Source: an uncultured Collinsella sp. | GTDB taxonomy: Bacteria; Actinomycetota; Coriobacteriia; Coriobacteriales; Coriobacteriaceae | Assembly (NCBI GenBank): GCA_934630855.1 | Contig: CAKTWW010000028.1 | Span: 1-28,230, forward strand | Reading direction: 5' to 3' | Length of the DNA stretch: 28,230 nt | Part shown: piece by piece, positions 14,624 through 22,495 of the stretch | Layout: each line of letters opens with the position of its first letter | Numbering within the stretch: position 1 is the first letter of the stretch | Program-made: the position numbers and the translations under genes | Notes under the pieces: generated by a model | The model's database searches: none | What the model was told of the DNA's origin: nothing | What the model saw: only the letters and a program-made list of their open reading frames with translations

Positions 14624-15130
14624 ATGTGCGATGACCACATCGGCCTCTGCCCCCACACGCCGGGCGGCGACCCTCATGAACCCGCAGATGCGCCCGCGGC
14701 ACAGTCCCAATCAGACGCGCTCGCCAAGCACATCCTAAACGGGCTGGGCTTCTGCGGCCACTTTCTGCACTTTCACGGCGGCGGCGCCTCGGGAAAGGCC
14801 CCCATCGTCTGCTTGCTCGCCAAGCAGCCAAACGGCGAGATGTCACAGCAGGAACTAGGCCTGCACTTTGATCTTAAGCCCGGTTCGCTTTCCGAGATTC
14901 TCTCCAAGATCGAATGCGCCGGCCTTATCGAGCGCAGCCGCAATCCCAAAGACCGGCGGCAGCTCACCATTCGCCTGACCGAAGCGGGATGGGAAAAGGC
15001 CCACGTAGAGCAGGCTGCCCGCATTCGCTTTAGAGAGCAGGCCTTTAGCGCGCTCACCCACGACGAGCGCGAGGACCTCGCCGAAATGCTCGATAAAATC
15101 CGCGTAACCTGGGAGGAACTGGATGATTAA
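14624..15130 (+). CDS. MarR-family transcriptional regulator
   Basis: This 168-residue winged-helix repressor is of MarR type. The recognition region is about 73-100 (SQQELGLHFDLKPGSLSEIL) and the wing is RNPKDRRQLTIRLTEAG (106-122). The start is the ATG at 14624, 8 bases after AAAGGAG. A TTG start at 14591 would place the operator arm inside the gene and is rejected. Unusual for the family, the N-terminal third holds Cys2, Cys9, His11, Cys44, His46, His49, His51 and Cys63, hinting at metal, heme or redox sensing. The last 8 bases (ATGATTAA) overlap the start of the first ABC gene, so the three genes are translationally coupled. It probably represses the exporter until a ligand is bound. Confidence 0.92.
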   Translation: MCDDHIGLCPHTPGGDPHEPADAPAAQSQSDALAKHILNGLGFCGHFLHFHGGGASGKAPIVCLLAKQPNGEMSQQELGLHFDLKPGSLSEILSKIECAGLIERSRNPKDRRQLTIRLTEAGWEKAHVEQAARIRFREQAFSALTHDEREDLAEMLDKIRVTWEELDD

Positions 15131-16946
15131 AACCCTTATGGGCAGCATCCGCGATTACATGAAGGTCACGATCGCCACGCCGCTACTGGTGCTTGGCGAG
15201 GTAATCTGCCAGATGATGATCCCGTTTATCACCGCCGACATGATCGACGCCATCAAGGACGGCACCGCCGTTACCGAGATGCTGCCCACCGCCGGCCTTC
15301 TCGTACTCATCGCGCTGACGTCACTCGCCTTTGGCGCCGCCGCGGGCATCACCTGCAGCCATGCCAGCTGCGGCTTTGCCAAGAACCTGCGTCGCGACCT
15401 GTTCTACAAGATCCAGACGTTCAGCTTCGCCAACATCGACGAGTTCTCGAGCTCCTCGCTCGTCACCCGCCTCACCACCGACATCAACAACGTGCAGCAG
15501 GCCTTTATGATGCTCATCCGCATCGCCGTGCGCTCGCCGCTGGTGCTGGTCTTTGCCTTTACCATGGCATACGCCATGGGCGGCAGCGTCGCCATGGTCT
15601 ACCTGGTCATCATTCCGCTGCTGGGCTTTGGCCTGTTCTTCATCATCCATAAGGTGCGCCCGATCTTTGCCCGCGTCTTCCACAAGTACGACGCGCTCAA
15701 CGAATCCGTTGAGGAAAACGTCACCGGCATGCGCGTGGTCAAGAGTTACGTGCGCGAAGACTTTGAGAAGGAGAAGTTCGCCACCGCCGCGCGCGACGTC
15801 CAGATGGACTTCACCCGCGCCGAGAAGCTGCTCGCCTTCAACAACCCCATGATGAACATTTGCGTCAACGGCGCGTTCGTCGTCATCATCTACCTGGGTT
15901 CCGAGCTCATCATCACGAGCCAGGGCACCCTGTTCGACGTGGGCCAGCTCTCCTCCATCTTTACCTACGGCTTCCAGATTCTGATGAGCCTAATGCAGCT
16001 GTCGATGATCTTTGTCATGGTAACCATGGCAGACGAGTCGGCGCACCGCATTACCGAGGTGCTGGCCGCCGAGCCCACGATCGCCAACCCGACCGAGCCC
16101 GTGCACGAGGTTGCCGACGGCTCCATCGACTTCGATCACGTGAGCTTTAAGTATTCCGAGCATGCCCGCCGCCAGGCGCTCGACGACGTCGACCTGCATA
16201 TTAAGAGCGGCGAGACCATCGGCATTATCGGTGGCACCGGCTCGGCCAAGTCGACGCTCGTGAACCTGATCGCCCGCCTGTACGACACCACCGAGGGCAC
16301 CGTGCGCGTCGGCGGCGTGGACGTACGCAACTACGATCTGGACGCGCTGCGCCACCAGGTAGCCATGGTGCTGCAGAAAAACGTGCTGTTTTGCGGCACC
16401 ATCGCCGAGAACCTGCGCTGGGGCGACCCGAACGCCACCGACGAAGAAGTCCGCGAGGCCGCACATCTGGCCTGCGCCGACGAGTTTGTCGACGGCTTCC
16501 CCAAGGGCTACGACACCTGGATTGAGCAGGGCGGATCCAACGTTTCCGGCGGTCAGAAGCAGCGCCTTTGCATCGCGCGTGCCCTGCTGCGTCGCCCCAA
16601 GATCTTGATCCTGGACGACTCCACGAGCGCCGTCGACACCAAGACCGACGCCAAGATCCGCGAAGGGCTGGCGAGCTATCTGCCCAACACGACCAAGCTC
16701 ATCATCGCCCAGCGTATTAGCTCCGTGCAGGATGCCGATCGCATCATCGTCATGGAGGGCGGCCGCATCAAGGACATCGGCAACCACGACGAGCTGCTCA
16801 AGACGAGCGAGATCTACCGCGAAACCTTCACCTCGCAGAACAAGATGAGCGCCGAGGGCGAGGATGCGGGCGAGACCGCTGCAGCCGGCACCGAGGCATC
16901 TGCATCGCAAGCCCAGACCCAGGAAGGAGGCGAGGCACATGAGTAA
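15123..16946 (+). CDS. ABC exporter half-transporter, degenerate-site subunit
   Basis: This 607-residue protein has an N-terminal six-segment exporter domain (about 10-320) and a C-terminal nucleotide-binding domain. Its Walker A is GGTGSAKS (370-377, Ala for the usual last Gly). Walker B ends in Asp499 in place of the catalytic Glu (ILILDDSTSAVD), and the switch His is Gln530 (IIAQRIS). Its signature VSGGQ (474-478) is normal. These changes match the non-hydrolysing site of heterodimeric exporters such as BmrCD, LmrCD and TM287/288. The partner is the next gene, whose start overlaps this stop in ATGAGTAA. A charged Ala/Glu-rich tail (575-607) ends the protein. Together with MarR it forms an efflux operon; drug or toxic-metabolite export is likely but the substrate is unknown. 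Confidence 0.93.
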   Translation: MIKTLMGSIRDYMKVTIATPLLVLGEVICQMMIPFITADMIDAIKDGTAVTEMLPTAGLLVLIALTSLAFGAAAGITCSHASCGFAKNLRRDLFYKIQTFSFANIDEFSSSSLVTRLTTDINNVQQAFMMLIRIAVRSPLVLVFAFTMAYAMGGSVAMVYLVIIPLLGFGLFFIIHKVRPIFARVFHKYDALNESVEENVTGMRVVKSYVREDFEKEKFATAARDVQMDFTRAEKLLAFNNPMMNICVNGAFVVIIYLGSELIITSQGTLFDVGQLSSIFTYGFQILMSLMQLSMIFVMVTMADESAHRITEVLAAEPTIANPTEPVHEVADGSIDFDHVSFKYSEHARRQALDDVDLHIKSGETIGIIGGTGSAKSTLVNLIARLYDTTEGTVRVGGVDVRNYDLDALRHQVAMVLQKNVLFCGTIAENLRWGDPNATDEEVREAAHLACADEFVDGFPKGYDTWIEQGGSNVSGGQKQRLCIARALLRRPKILILDDSTSAVDTKTDAKIREGLASYLPNTTKLIIAQRISSVQDADRIIVMEGGRIKDIGNHDELLKTSEIYRETFTSQNKMSAEGEDAGETAAAGTEASASQAQTQEGGEAHE

Positions 16947-18858
16947 GGCAGCTACCGCCGAGCGCGCGCGCAACCGCAAGGGCGGCACCATGACGCGCCT
17001 GATCAAGATGCTCTTTGGCTTCTACCCAGTGCTTTTGCCCCTCGTCGTCGCCGGCGTGGTGCTCTGCGCCATCATCAATTCCATCGGCGCGACGTTTCTC
17101 CAGAGCGCGCTGCAGGTCATTAGCGAATCGTGGCAGTCGGGCGACTGGACGGCCGCGCAGCCCAAGATCTTGAAGCTTGTGACCACCCTCGGTTGCATCT
17201 ATGCCGTGGGCGTCGCCTCCTCGCTCTTCTGGAACCGCGCCATGGCCGTCATCACGCAGGGCTCGCTCGAGAAGCTGCGCGAGAAGATGTTCAACCGCAT
17301 GCAGGACCTGCCGATCCGCTACTTCGACACGCACCAGCGCGGCGACATCATGAGCCACTACACCAACGACATCGACACGCTGCGCCAGATGATCAGCCAG
17401 TCGCTGCCCAACCTGCTCATGACGATCATCGTCATCGCCACCGTGTTCTTCATCATGCTGTACTACAGCGCGTGGATGTGCCTGGTCATCATTGCCGGCG
17501 TCGCCTTTATGACCTTTATGACCAAGCTGCTCGGCTCCAACTCCGCGCGCTTCTTTATCGCGCAGCAGACCGAGCTCGGCGTGGTCGAGGGCCATATCGA
17601 GGAAGTCATGAACGGCCAGAAAGTCGTCAAGGCGTTCTGTCACGAGTCCGCCGCCGAGGCCGATTTTGACGAGCGCAACGAGAAGCTCTTCGAGGTCTCG
17701 CAGAAGGCCAACATGTACGCCAACATCCTCATGCCGATCCTCGGGAACCTGGGCGACTTGCTCTACGTGCTGGTCGCGCTGACCGGCGGCATCTTCCTGG
17801 CGCTGGGCGTGCCCAACCTGAGCCTCTCGGGCATGGCGCTCTCCATCGCCGTCGTGGTGCCGTTCCTCAACATGACCAAGCAGTTCTGCGGCCAGATCGG
17901 CCAGATCTCGCAGCAGATCAACGCCGTGGTCATGGGCCTTGCCGGCGCCGAGCGTATCTTTGAGCTACTCGACGAGGAGCCCGAGGCCGACGAGGGCTAC
18001 GTGACGCTCGTCAACGCACAGGTGAATCCCGACACCTGGCAGCTCGAGGAGGCCGACCACCGCACCGGCATGTGGGCCTGGAAGCACCCGCACCGTGCAA
18101 CTGGCGAGATCGAGTACGTGCCGCTGCGTGGCGACCTGGTCATGGACAACGTGGACTTTGGCTATACGCCCGACCACGAGGTGCTGCACGGCGTGTCTGT
18201 GTACGCCAAGCCGGGCCAGAAGGTCGCGTTCGTCGGTGCCACCGGTGCCGGTAAGACGACCATCACCAACCTCATCAACCGCTTCTACGACATTGCCGAC
18301 GGCAAGATCCGCTACGACGGCATCAACGTCAACAAGATTCGCAAGTCCGACCTGCGCCGTTCGCTGGGCGTGGTGCTGCAGGACGTGAATCTGTTCACCG
18401 GCACCGTGATGGACAACATCCGCTACGGCAACCTGGACGCCACCGACGAGGAGTGCATCGCGGCGGCCAAGCTCGCGGGCGCGGACGACTTTATCACCCG
18501 CCTGCCCGACGGCTACGACACCATGCTCACCGGCAACGGCGCGCAGCTGTCGCAGGGCCAGCGTCAGCTGATCTCGATTGCGCGCGCGGCCGTCGCCGAT
18601 CCGCCGGCGATGATTCTGGACGAGGCCACGAGCTCCATCGATACCCGCACCGAGGCCATCGTACAGGAGGGCATGGACAAGCTCATGGAAGGCCGCACGA
18701 CGTTTGTCATCGCGCATCGCCTCTCCACCGTGCGCAACTCCGATGCGATCATCTGCCTGGACCACGGCCGCATCATCGAGCGCGGCAACCACGACGAGCT
18801 GATCGCCAAGCGCGGATACTACTATCAGCTCTATACTGGAGCGTTTGAGCTCGAGTAG
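16939..18858 (+). CDS. ABC exporter half-transporter, catalytic-site subunit
   Basis: This 639-residue partner of the preceding protein has transmembrane segments from about 25 to 335 and a canonical nucleotide-binding domain: Walker A GATGAGKT (433-440), Walker B MILDE with Glu562, and switch His593. Its signature is LSQGQ (537-541), not LSGGQ. In the heterodimer this odd signature faces the degenerate Walker site of the partner, while the partner's normal VSGGQ completes the hydrolytic site. Between the two domains is an insert of about 45 residues (352-397) of unknown role. The ATG 16939, preceded by GGAAGGAGG, is clearly the start. A longer frame from 16864 only covers the upstream gene. 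A large palindrome begins 15 bases after the stop. Confidence 0.94.
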   Translation: MSKAATAERARNRKGGTMTRLIKMLFGFYPVLLPLVVAGVVLCAIINSIGATFLQSALQVISESWQSGDWTAAQPKILKLVTTLGCIYAVGVASSLFWNRAMAVITQGSLEKLREKMFNRMQDLPIRYFDTHQRGDIMSHYTNDIDTLRQMISQSLPNLLMTIIVIATVFFIMLYYSAWMCLVIIAGVAFMTFMTKLLGSNSARFFIAQQTELGVVEGHIEEVMNGQKVVKAFCHESAAEADFDERNEKLFEVSQKANMYANILMPILGNLGDLLYVLVALTGGIFLALGVPNLSLSGMALSIAVVVPFLNMTKQFCGQIGQISQQINAVVMGLAGAERIFELLDEEPEADEGYVTLVNAQVNPDTWQLEEADHRTGMWAWKHPHRATGEIEYVPLRGDLVMDNVDFGYTPDHEVLHGVSVYAKPGQKVAFVGATGAGKTTITNLINRFYDIADGKIRYDGINVNKIRKSDLRRSLGVVLQDVNLFTGTVMDNIRYGNLDATDEECIAAAKLAGADDFITRLPDGYDTMLTGNGAQLSQGQRQLISIARAAVADPPAMILDEATSSIDTRTEAIVQEGMDKLMEGRTTFVIAHRLSTVRNSDAIICLDHGRIIERGNHDELIAKRGYYYQLYTGAFELE

Positions 18859-18873
18859 GTAGGTTTGTTTCAC

Positions 18874-18979
18874 GGAGGACCCCCAGGCGGGCCGGGGTGT
18901 AACTTCCGTGCTCAAACATTCTCGCTTCGCTGCGAAACTGCGCGCGGAGGTTACACCCCGGCCCGCCTGGGGGTCCTCC
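18874..18979. repeat. 106-bp palindrome with perfect 30-base arms, family F
   Basis: Bases 18874-18903 and 18950-18979 are perfect reverse complements (core CCAGGCGGGCCGGGG) around a 46-base loop. The loop itself has a smaller TCGC/GCGA pair, and the stem continues with CTTCCG/CGGAGG. The high GC content would give a very stable hairpin on either strand. It follows the stop codon of the ABC gene and probably stops or protects that transcript, but its size exceeds a normal terminator and suggests a mobile repeat. Confidence 0.8.
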
Positions 18980-19021
18980 TGCGTGCGATCAGCCCATCAT
19001 TTAGAACGGAATAAAAGTTTG

Positions 19022-19055
19022 CGAGGCCCTGGCCGTTTGGCCAGGGCCTCGTTTT
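19022..19055 (+). terminator. Rho-independent terminator
   Basis: Thirteen-base perfect arms (19022-19034 and 19039-19051; GAGGCCCTGGCC with loop GTTT) are followed by TTTT. It lies between the convergent ABC exporter and LysR genes. On the minus strand the stem is followed by a short T-run further on (AAACTTTT), so it may work both ways. Confidence 0.85.
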
Positions 19056-19098
19056 GTAAGGGCGGCAAAAGTAGTCAAAAAGCCCCATCCCAAATGAG

Positions 19099-19977
19099 CT
19101 ACTTGAGGAGTTGGGCCATGGCGTTGACGAATTTTTGTATTTGTAGGGTGGGCTCGAGCGGGTAGTGCAGGTAGACCGGTACCTCGCGGCCGCAGAGGAA
19201 CGGCACGCCCACAAAGGCTGGATGTACGCCCGACCACGCGCCGCAGGTGAGCACCGCGTCGCCCTTTTCCTCGGCCTCGTTAAAGAGCGCGAAGTCGAAG
19301 CTGTCCACGTCAATCACGTCCACGCCGCCGTCGGCCAAAAGGTCGATGCGCAGACTGTCCATGGCGTCGTTGCCGTGACGCAGCACGCGCAGACGCATGC
19401 CTTCCAAGTCGGCAACCGTGATGCGGCTCTTGCGCGCAAGCGGGCTCGTGCGCGGCACATCGATATAAAACGGCACGTTGACGATAAGGAGCTTTTGGCA
19501 TGCGTCACCCCAGCGCGGGGTCGAAAAGCTCGACTGCACCACATCGACCTCGCGGCCCAAGCTGCGCATGACGGTCTCGCGCTCGTCGTAAAGGTCGCTC
19601 ACCGGCACAATCTCAAAGCGCAGCGACGGCTCCAACTCGTGCACGCCCGTCCACATCGACAGCGTCTGGCGTCCCGGGCACATCATCGACACGCCCAAGC
19701 GCACCGCACCGCCGTCGCCCGCCGCGCGCCGGGCACGGCGCAGCGCGTCCTCCGACTGGCGCATGATCGAGCGCGCATCATCGACCAGCAGCGCGCCCGC
19801 CGGCGTCACCTTAACGCCCGAATGTGAGCGCTCGAACAGCGTGATGCCGAACTCGGCCTCGAACCCCGACACCTGTTTGACGAGCGCCGGGGTCGATACG
19901 CGCAGTTTTGCCGCCGCCCGCGAGAAACTTCCCAGCTCCGCAGCGGCCGATATGGCCTCAAGTCGTCGATCGTACAC
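19099..19977 (-). CDS. LysR-family transcriptional regulator
   Basis: This 292-residue regulator has an N-terminal winged helix-turn-helix (about 2-60: SFSRAAAKLRVSTPALVKQV, then FERSHSGVKVTPAG) and a C-terminal ligand-binding domain of the periplasmic-binding-protein fold. The GTG at 19977 is preferred because CGGAGA lies 5 bases upstream and the first helix begins in the usual place. Upstream GTG (20010) and ATG (19998) codons lack such a site. It is transcribed away from the SDR-MFS-oxidoreductase genes and most likely controls them in response to a pathway substrate, the standard LysR arrangement. The inducer is unknown. Confidence 0.92.
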   Translation of the reverse strand: MYDRRLEAISAAAELGSFSRAAAKLRVSTPALVKQVSGFEAEFGITLFERSHSGVKVTPAGALLVDDARSIMRQSEDALRRARRAAGDGGAVRLGVSMMCPGRQTLSMWTGVHELEPSLRFEIVPVSDLYDERETVMRSLGREVDVVQSSFSTPRWGDACQKLLIVNVPFYIDVPRTSPLARKSRITVADLEGMRLRVLRHGNDAMDSLRIDLLADGGVDVIDVDSFDFALFNEAEEKGDAVLTCGAWSGVHPAFVGVPFLCGREVPVYLHYPLEPTLQIQKFVNAMAQLLK

Positions 19978-20045
19978 GTCATCTCTCCGTTTTCGCATGC
20001 GCGGGCGCACAGCACCGCAGGGGGGTCATTTTCGCAGGTCACGCA

Positions 20046-20092
20046 CTCAATTGAGAACAAACTGCATCGCAAGGTGTAAACCTACGGTTAAC
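20046..20092. promoter_or_regulatory. Candidate LysR binding region between divergent genes
   Basis: The 234 bases between the LysR start and the SDR start hold a perfect 10-base palindrome CTCAATTGAG (20046-20055) and an imperfect dyad GTAAACCTACGGTTAAC (20076-20092). Their spacing, about 30 bases, would suit a LysR tetramer, but neither fits the T-N11-A rule exactly. I cannot place the SDR promoter with confidence. Confidence 0.35.
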
Positions 20093-20211
20093 GCCATTCT
20101 AACAAATATGCAATTCACCTGCGCAAACGCAAAGCATACGATAACCAGCGAAAACCACGTGGGTCGGTAAATGGGAACGGCCCACCGGGAGGCACAAGAA
20201 GGGAAGTTCCT

Positions 20212-21093
20212 ATGAGCAATTGGCTTAAGCTCGAGGGCGATGTCTGCGCCGTAACTGGTGCGCTCGGCGGTATGGGCGCCGAGATCTGCCGCGAGTTCGC
20301 CCGCAATGGCGCCAACGTCGTCATGCTCGACCTGGACGAGGAGAAGGTCAAGGCCGCTGCCGCCGACCTCGCTGCCGAGTTTGGCATCCACGCCGAGGGC
20401 TACAAGATGAACGCCACCGACGAGACCGAGGTTCAGGCCGCCGTCGACGCCACCATCGCCAACTTCGGCCGCGTCGACGTCCTCGTCAACACCGCCGGCA
20501 TCCTGCGCTTCGCCGCTATGGAGGACCTGCCGCTGAGCGACTGGGAGCAGGTGCTCAACGTCAACCTCACCGGCTATTTCATCACCTCGCAGCGCTTTGG
20601 TCGCGAGATGATCAAGGCCGGCCAGGGTCGTCTGGTGCACATCTCCACCGTCGCCAGCCACTCTCCCGAGACGTTCTCGGGCGTGTACAGCTCCACCAAG
20701 GCCGGCGTCAACATGATGTCCAAGATGCTTGCCGCCGAGTGGGGTCCCTACGGCGTGCGCTCCAACTGCGTCGAGCCCTGCTTCGTCAAGACCCCCATGT
20801 CGGCCAACTTCTACGCCGATCCCGAGGTCGAGAAAAGCCGCAGCCGCCTGATCGCCACGCGCCGCATCGGCGAGGTCAGCGATATCGCCAACGCCGTCAT
20901 GTTCTTGGCGTCCAAGCGCTCGGACTTTACCACCGGCGACGCCATCAAGGTCGACGGCGGCTTCTCCAACATGATGGGCGACCTCACCGCCAAGCCCGGC
21001 GGCCGTCGCGCGTATGCCGACAACTACCTTAAGAACAAGGGTGTCGAGCTCTGGTCCGACGAGTCCGGCGTCGCTAAGCCGACCGACCAGTAA
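20212..21093 (+). CDS. Short-chain dehydrogenase/reductase
   Basis: This 293-residue NAD(P)-dependent oxidoreductase has the classical SDR marks: cofactor loop TGALGGMG (15-22), acidic Asp40 after the second strand (MLDLD, favouring NAD), NTAG (93-96), Asn116, Ser145, and YSSTK with Tyr159 and Lys163. It ends about 35 residues beyond the usual VDGGF end (from about 258), with a hydrophilic tail. The ATG follows GAAGGGAAG. It is first in a set with an OFA-type transporter and a Gfo/Idh/MocA oxidoreductase, under a divergent LysR gene, which points to oxidation of an imported hydroxy compound such as a polyol or sugar acid. Steroid or bile-acid dehydrogenases share this fold, but nothing here points to them. 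Confidence 0.92.
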   Translation: MSNWLKLEGDVCAVTGALGGMGAEICREFARNGANVVMLDLDEEKVKAAAADLAAEFGIHAEGYKMNATDETEVQAAVDATIANFGRVDVLVNTAGILRFAAMEDLPLSDWEQVLNVNLTGYFITSQRFGREMIKAGQGRLVHISTVASHSPETFSGVYSSTKAGVNMMSKMLAAEWGPYGVRSNCVEPCFVKTPMSANFYADPEVEKSRSRLIATRRIGEVSDIANAVMFLASKRSDFTTGDAIKVDGGFSNMMGDLTAKPGGRRAYADNYLKNKGVELWSDESGVAKPTDQ

Positions 21094-21159
21094 ACCAGCC
21101 CAGTAGAGAGGGGCATGAGGCAAACCCCTCCCCTCCCCACATCGATTAGAAAGAGTCCA

Positions 21160-22416
21160 ATGGCTTCCACCAACTCCAACAAAGGTCGCGCCGTCGTGCT
21201 TTCCGCCGCGTGCGTCACCATGTTCTTCATCAGCTCCATCGCGCTGTATTCCGTCGTGAGCAAGAACCTGCTCGCCGTCTACCCCGAGTGGTCCAGCGCC
21301 CTTACCTGGGCTTTCCCGGTCTTTCAGACCATCATGGCCGTGACGGGCATCTTCGCCGGCCGCATCTCTGATAAGATCGGCCCCCGCAACGTCGTGATCG
21401 CCGCCGCCGTATGCTACGGCGTGGGCTGGTTCATGTCCGGCACCGTCACCGAGCCGTGGCAGTTCTACCTGTGGTTCTCGCTCGTCGCCGCCGTCGGCAA
21501 CGGCCTGGGCTACAACCCGGCACTCACCACGGGTCAGAAGTGGTTCATCGACAAGAAGGGCCTTGCCTCCGGCATCACCCTGGCCGCTTCGACCGCCGGC
21601 CCCGCCGTGCTGTCCCCGGTGCTCGCCTCGCTGCTCATCCCGAGCCTTGGCATCTTCGGCGCGTTGAAGGCGCTCGGCGTCATCTTCTTTGTGATGATCG
21701 CCGCTTCCGCCCTGTTCCTGAAGGCCCCCGAGGCCGGCTGGCTGCCCGAGGGCTTCGAGGCCCCCAAGGGTGGCGCGCACGCCGGCACCTTCGGCGACCT
21801 CACCCCGGGCGAGATGGTCAAGACCCCGCGTTTCTGGGTCCTCATCATCACCTTCGCCTTCGCCGCTACCGCCGGCACCCTGCTCGTCGGCAAGGTTGCC
21901 TCCATCGCCGCCGTCCAGCTCTTCGCCGACCCCACGAGCGCCGCGGCCGTCGCCCTCGGCGGTGTGGTCGTCTCCGTCAACACCTGCGCCAACCTGGTCG
22001 GTCGCCTGTCCTTTGGCCAGATCATCGACAAGCTCGGTGCCTACAAGTCGCTGCTTATCAGCCTTGTCGTCACCATCGTCGCACTCGTCATCATGTCGAT
22101 GAGCTTTACGCAGAGCATGTTCTTCGTGGCGCTCGCCCTGCTCGGCTTTAGCTTTGGCGCCCTGCTCGTCATCTACCCGCCGCTCACCGGTGGCGCCTTC
22201 GGTACCAGCAACATTGGCGTCAACTACGGCATCATGTTCCTGGGCTACGCCGCTTCTACCTGGATCAGCCAGCCCATCACCGCCGTGCTGTATCACGCCG
22301 AGGCCGGCAGCGCCGCCTACCAGCAGTCCTTCTACGGCGCCATCGTGATCGCCGCCATCGCCGTCGTGCTCACCGTCTACATGATGGTCTCCGACAGCAA
22401 GAAGAAGGCCGCCTAG
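21160..22416 (+). CDS. OFA-type MFS transporter
   Basis: This 418-residue membrane protein has about twelve segments and resembles the oxalate/formate antiporter family of MFS carriers. Supporting features are the loop GRISDKIGPRN after segment 2, the NGLGYNPALTTGQKWF segment typical of this family (about 122-137), and a second GRLSFGQIIDKLG loop in the other half. It probably carries a small carboxylate or related acid across the membrane, as uptake or exchange, for the neighbouring oxidoreductases. The ATG at 21160 has GAAAGAG 5-6 bases upstream; an earlier ATG at 21115 adds an unlikely proline-rich start. A family B palindrome follows 10 bases after the stop. Confidence 0.9.
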   Translation: MASTNSNKGRAVVLSAACVTMFFISSIALYSVVSKNLLAVYPEWSSALTWAFPVFQTIMAVTGIFAGRISDKIGPRNVVIAAAVCYGVGWFMSGTVTEPWQFYLWFSLVAAVGNGLGYNPALTTGQKWFIDKKGLASGITLAASTAGPAVLSPVLASLLIPSLGIFGALKALGVIFFVMIAASALFLKAPEAGWLPEGFEAPKGGAHAGTFGDLTPGEMVKTPRFWVLIITFAFAATAGTLLVGKVASIAAVQLFADPTSAAAVALGGVVVSVNTCANLVGRLSFGQIIDKLGAYKSLLISLVVTIVALVIMSMSFTQSMFFVALALLGFSFGALLVIYPPLTGGAFGTSNIGVNYGIMFLGYAASTWISQPITAVLYHAEAGSAAYQQSFYGAIVIAAIAVVLTVYMMVSDSKKKAA

Positions 22417-22425
22417 TAATTGCCG

Positions 22426-22466
22426 ATGTGACAAAGGGACTGTCCCTTTCTGTCCCTTTGTCACAT
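22426..22466. repeat. Palindromic repeat, family B copy 2, inside the operon
   Basis: Arms atgtgacaaagggac (22426-22440) and its exact complement (22452-22466) flank 11 bases made of an extra partial copy, TGTCCCTTTCT. The core is the same as at 1618-1650. It lies in the 79-base gap between the OFA transporter and the Gfo/Idh/MocA gene, where it could partly stop transcription or protect the upstream message. Confidence 0.75.
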
Positions 22467-22495
22467 TCCATCGCCACCAGCATTAAGGAGTCGAA

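Noticed and set aside
20047..22464. 805-codon open frame on the minus strand
   Set aside because: It lies opposite the well-supported SDR and OFA transporter genes, has the Gly/Asp/His/Val-rich composition of an antisense frame in GC-rich DNA, and shows no family motif.
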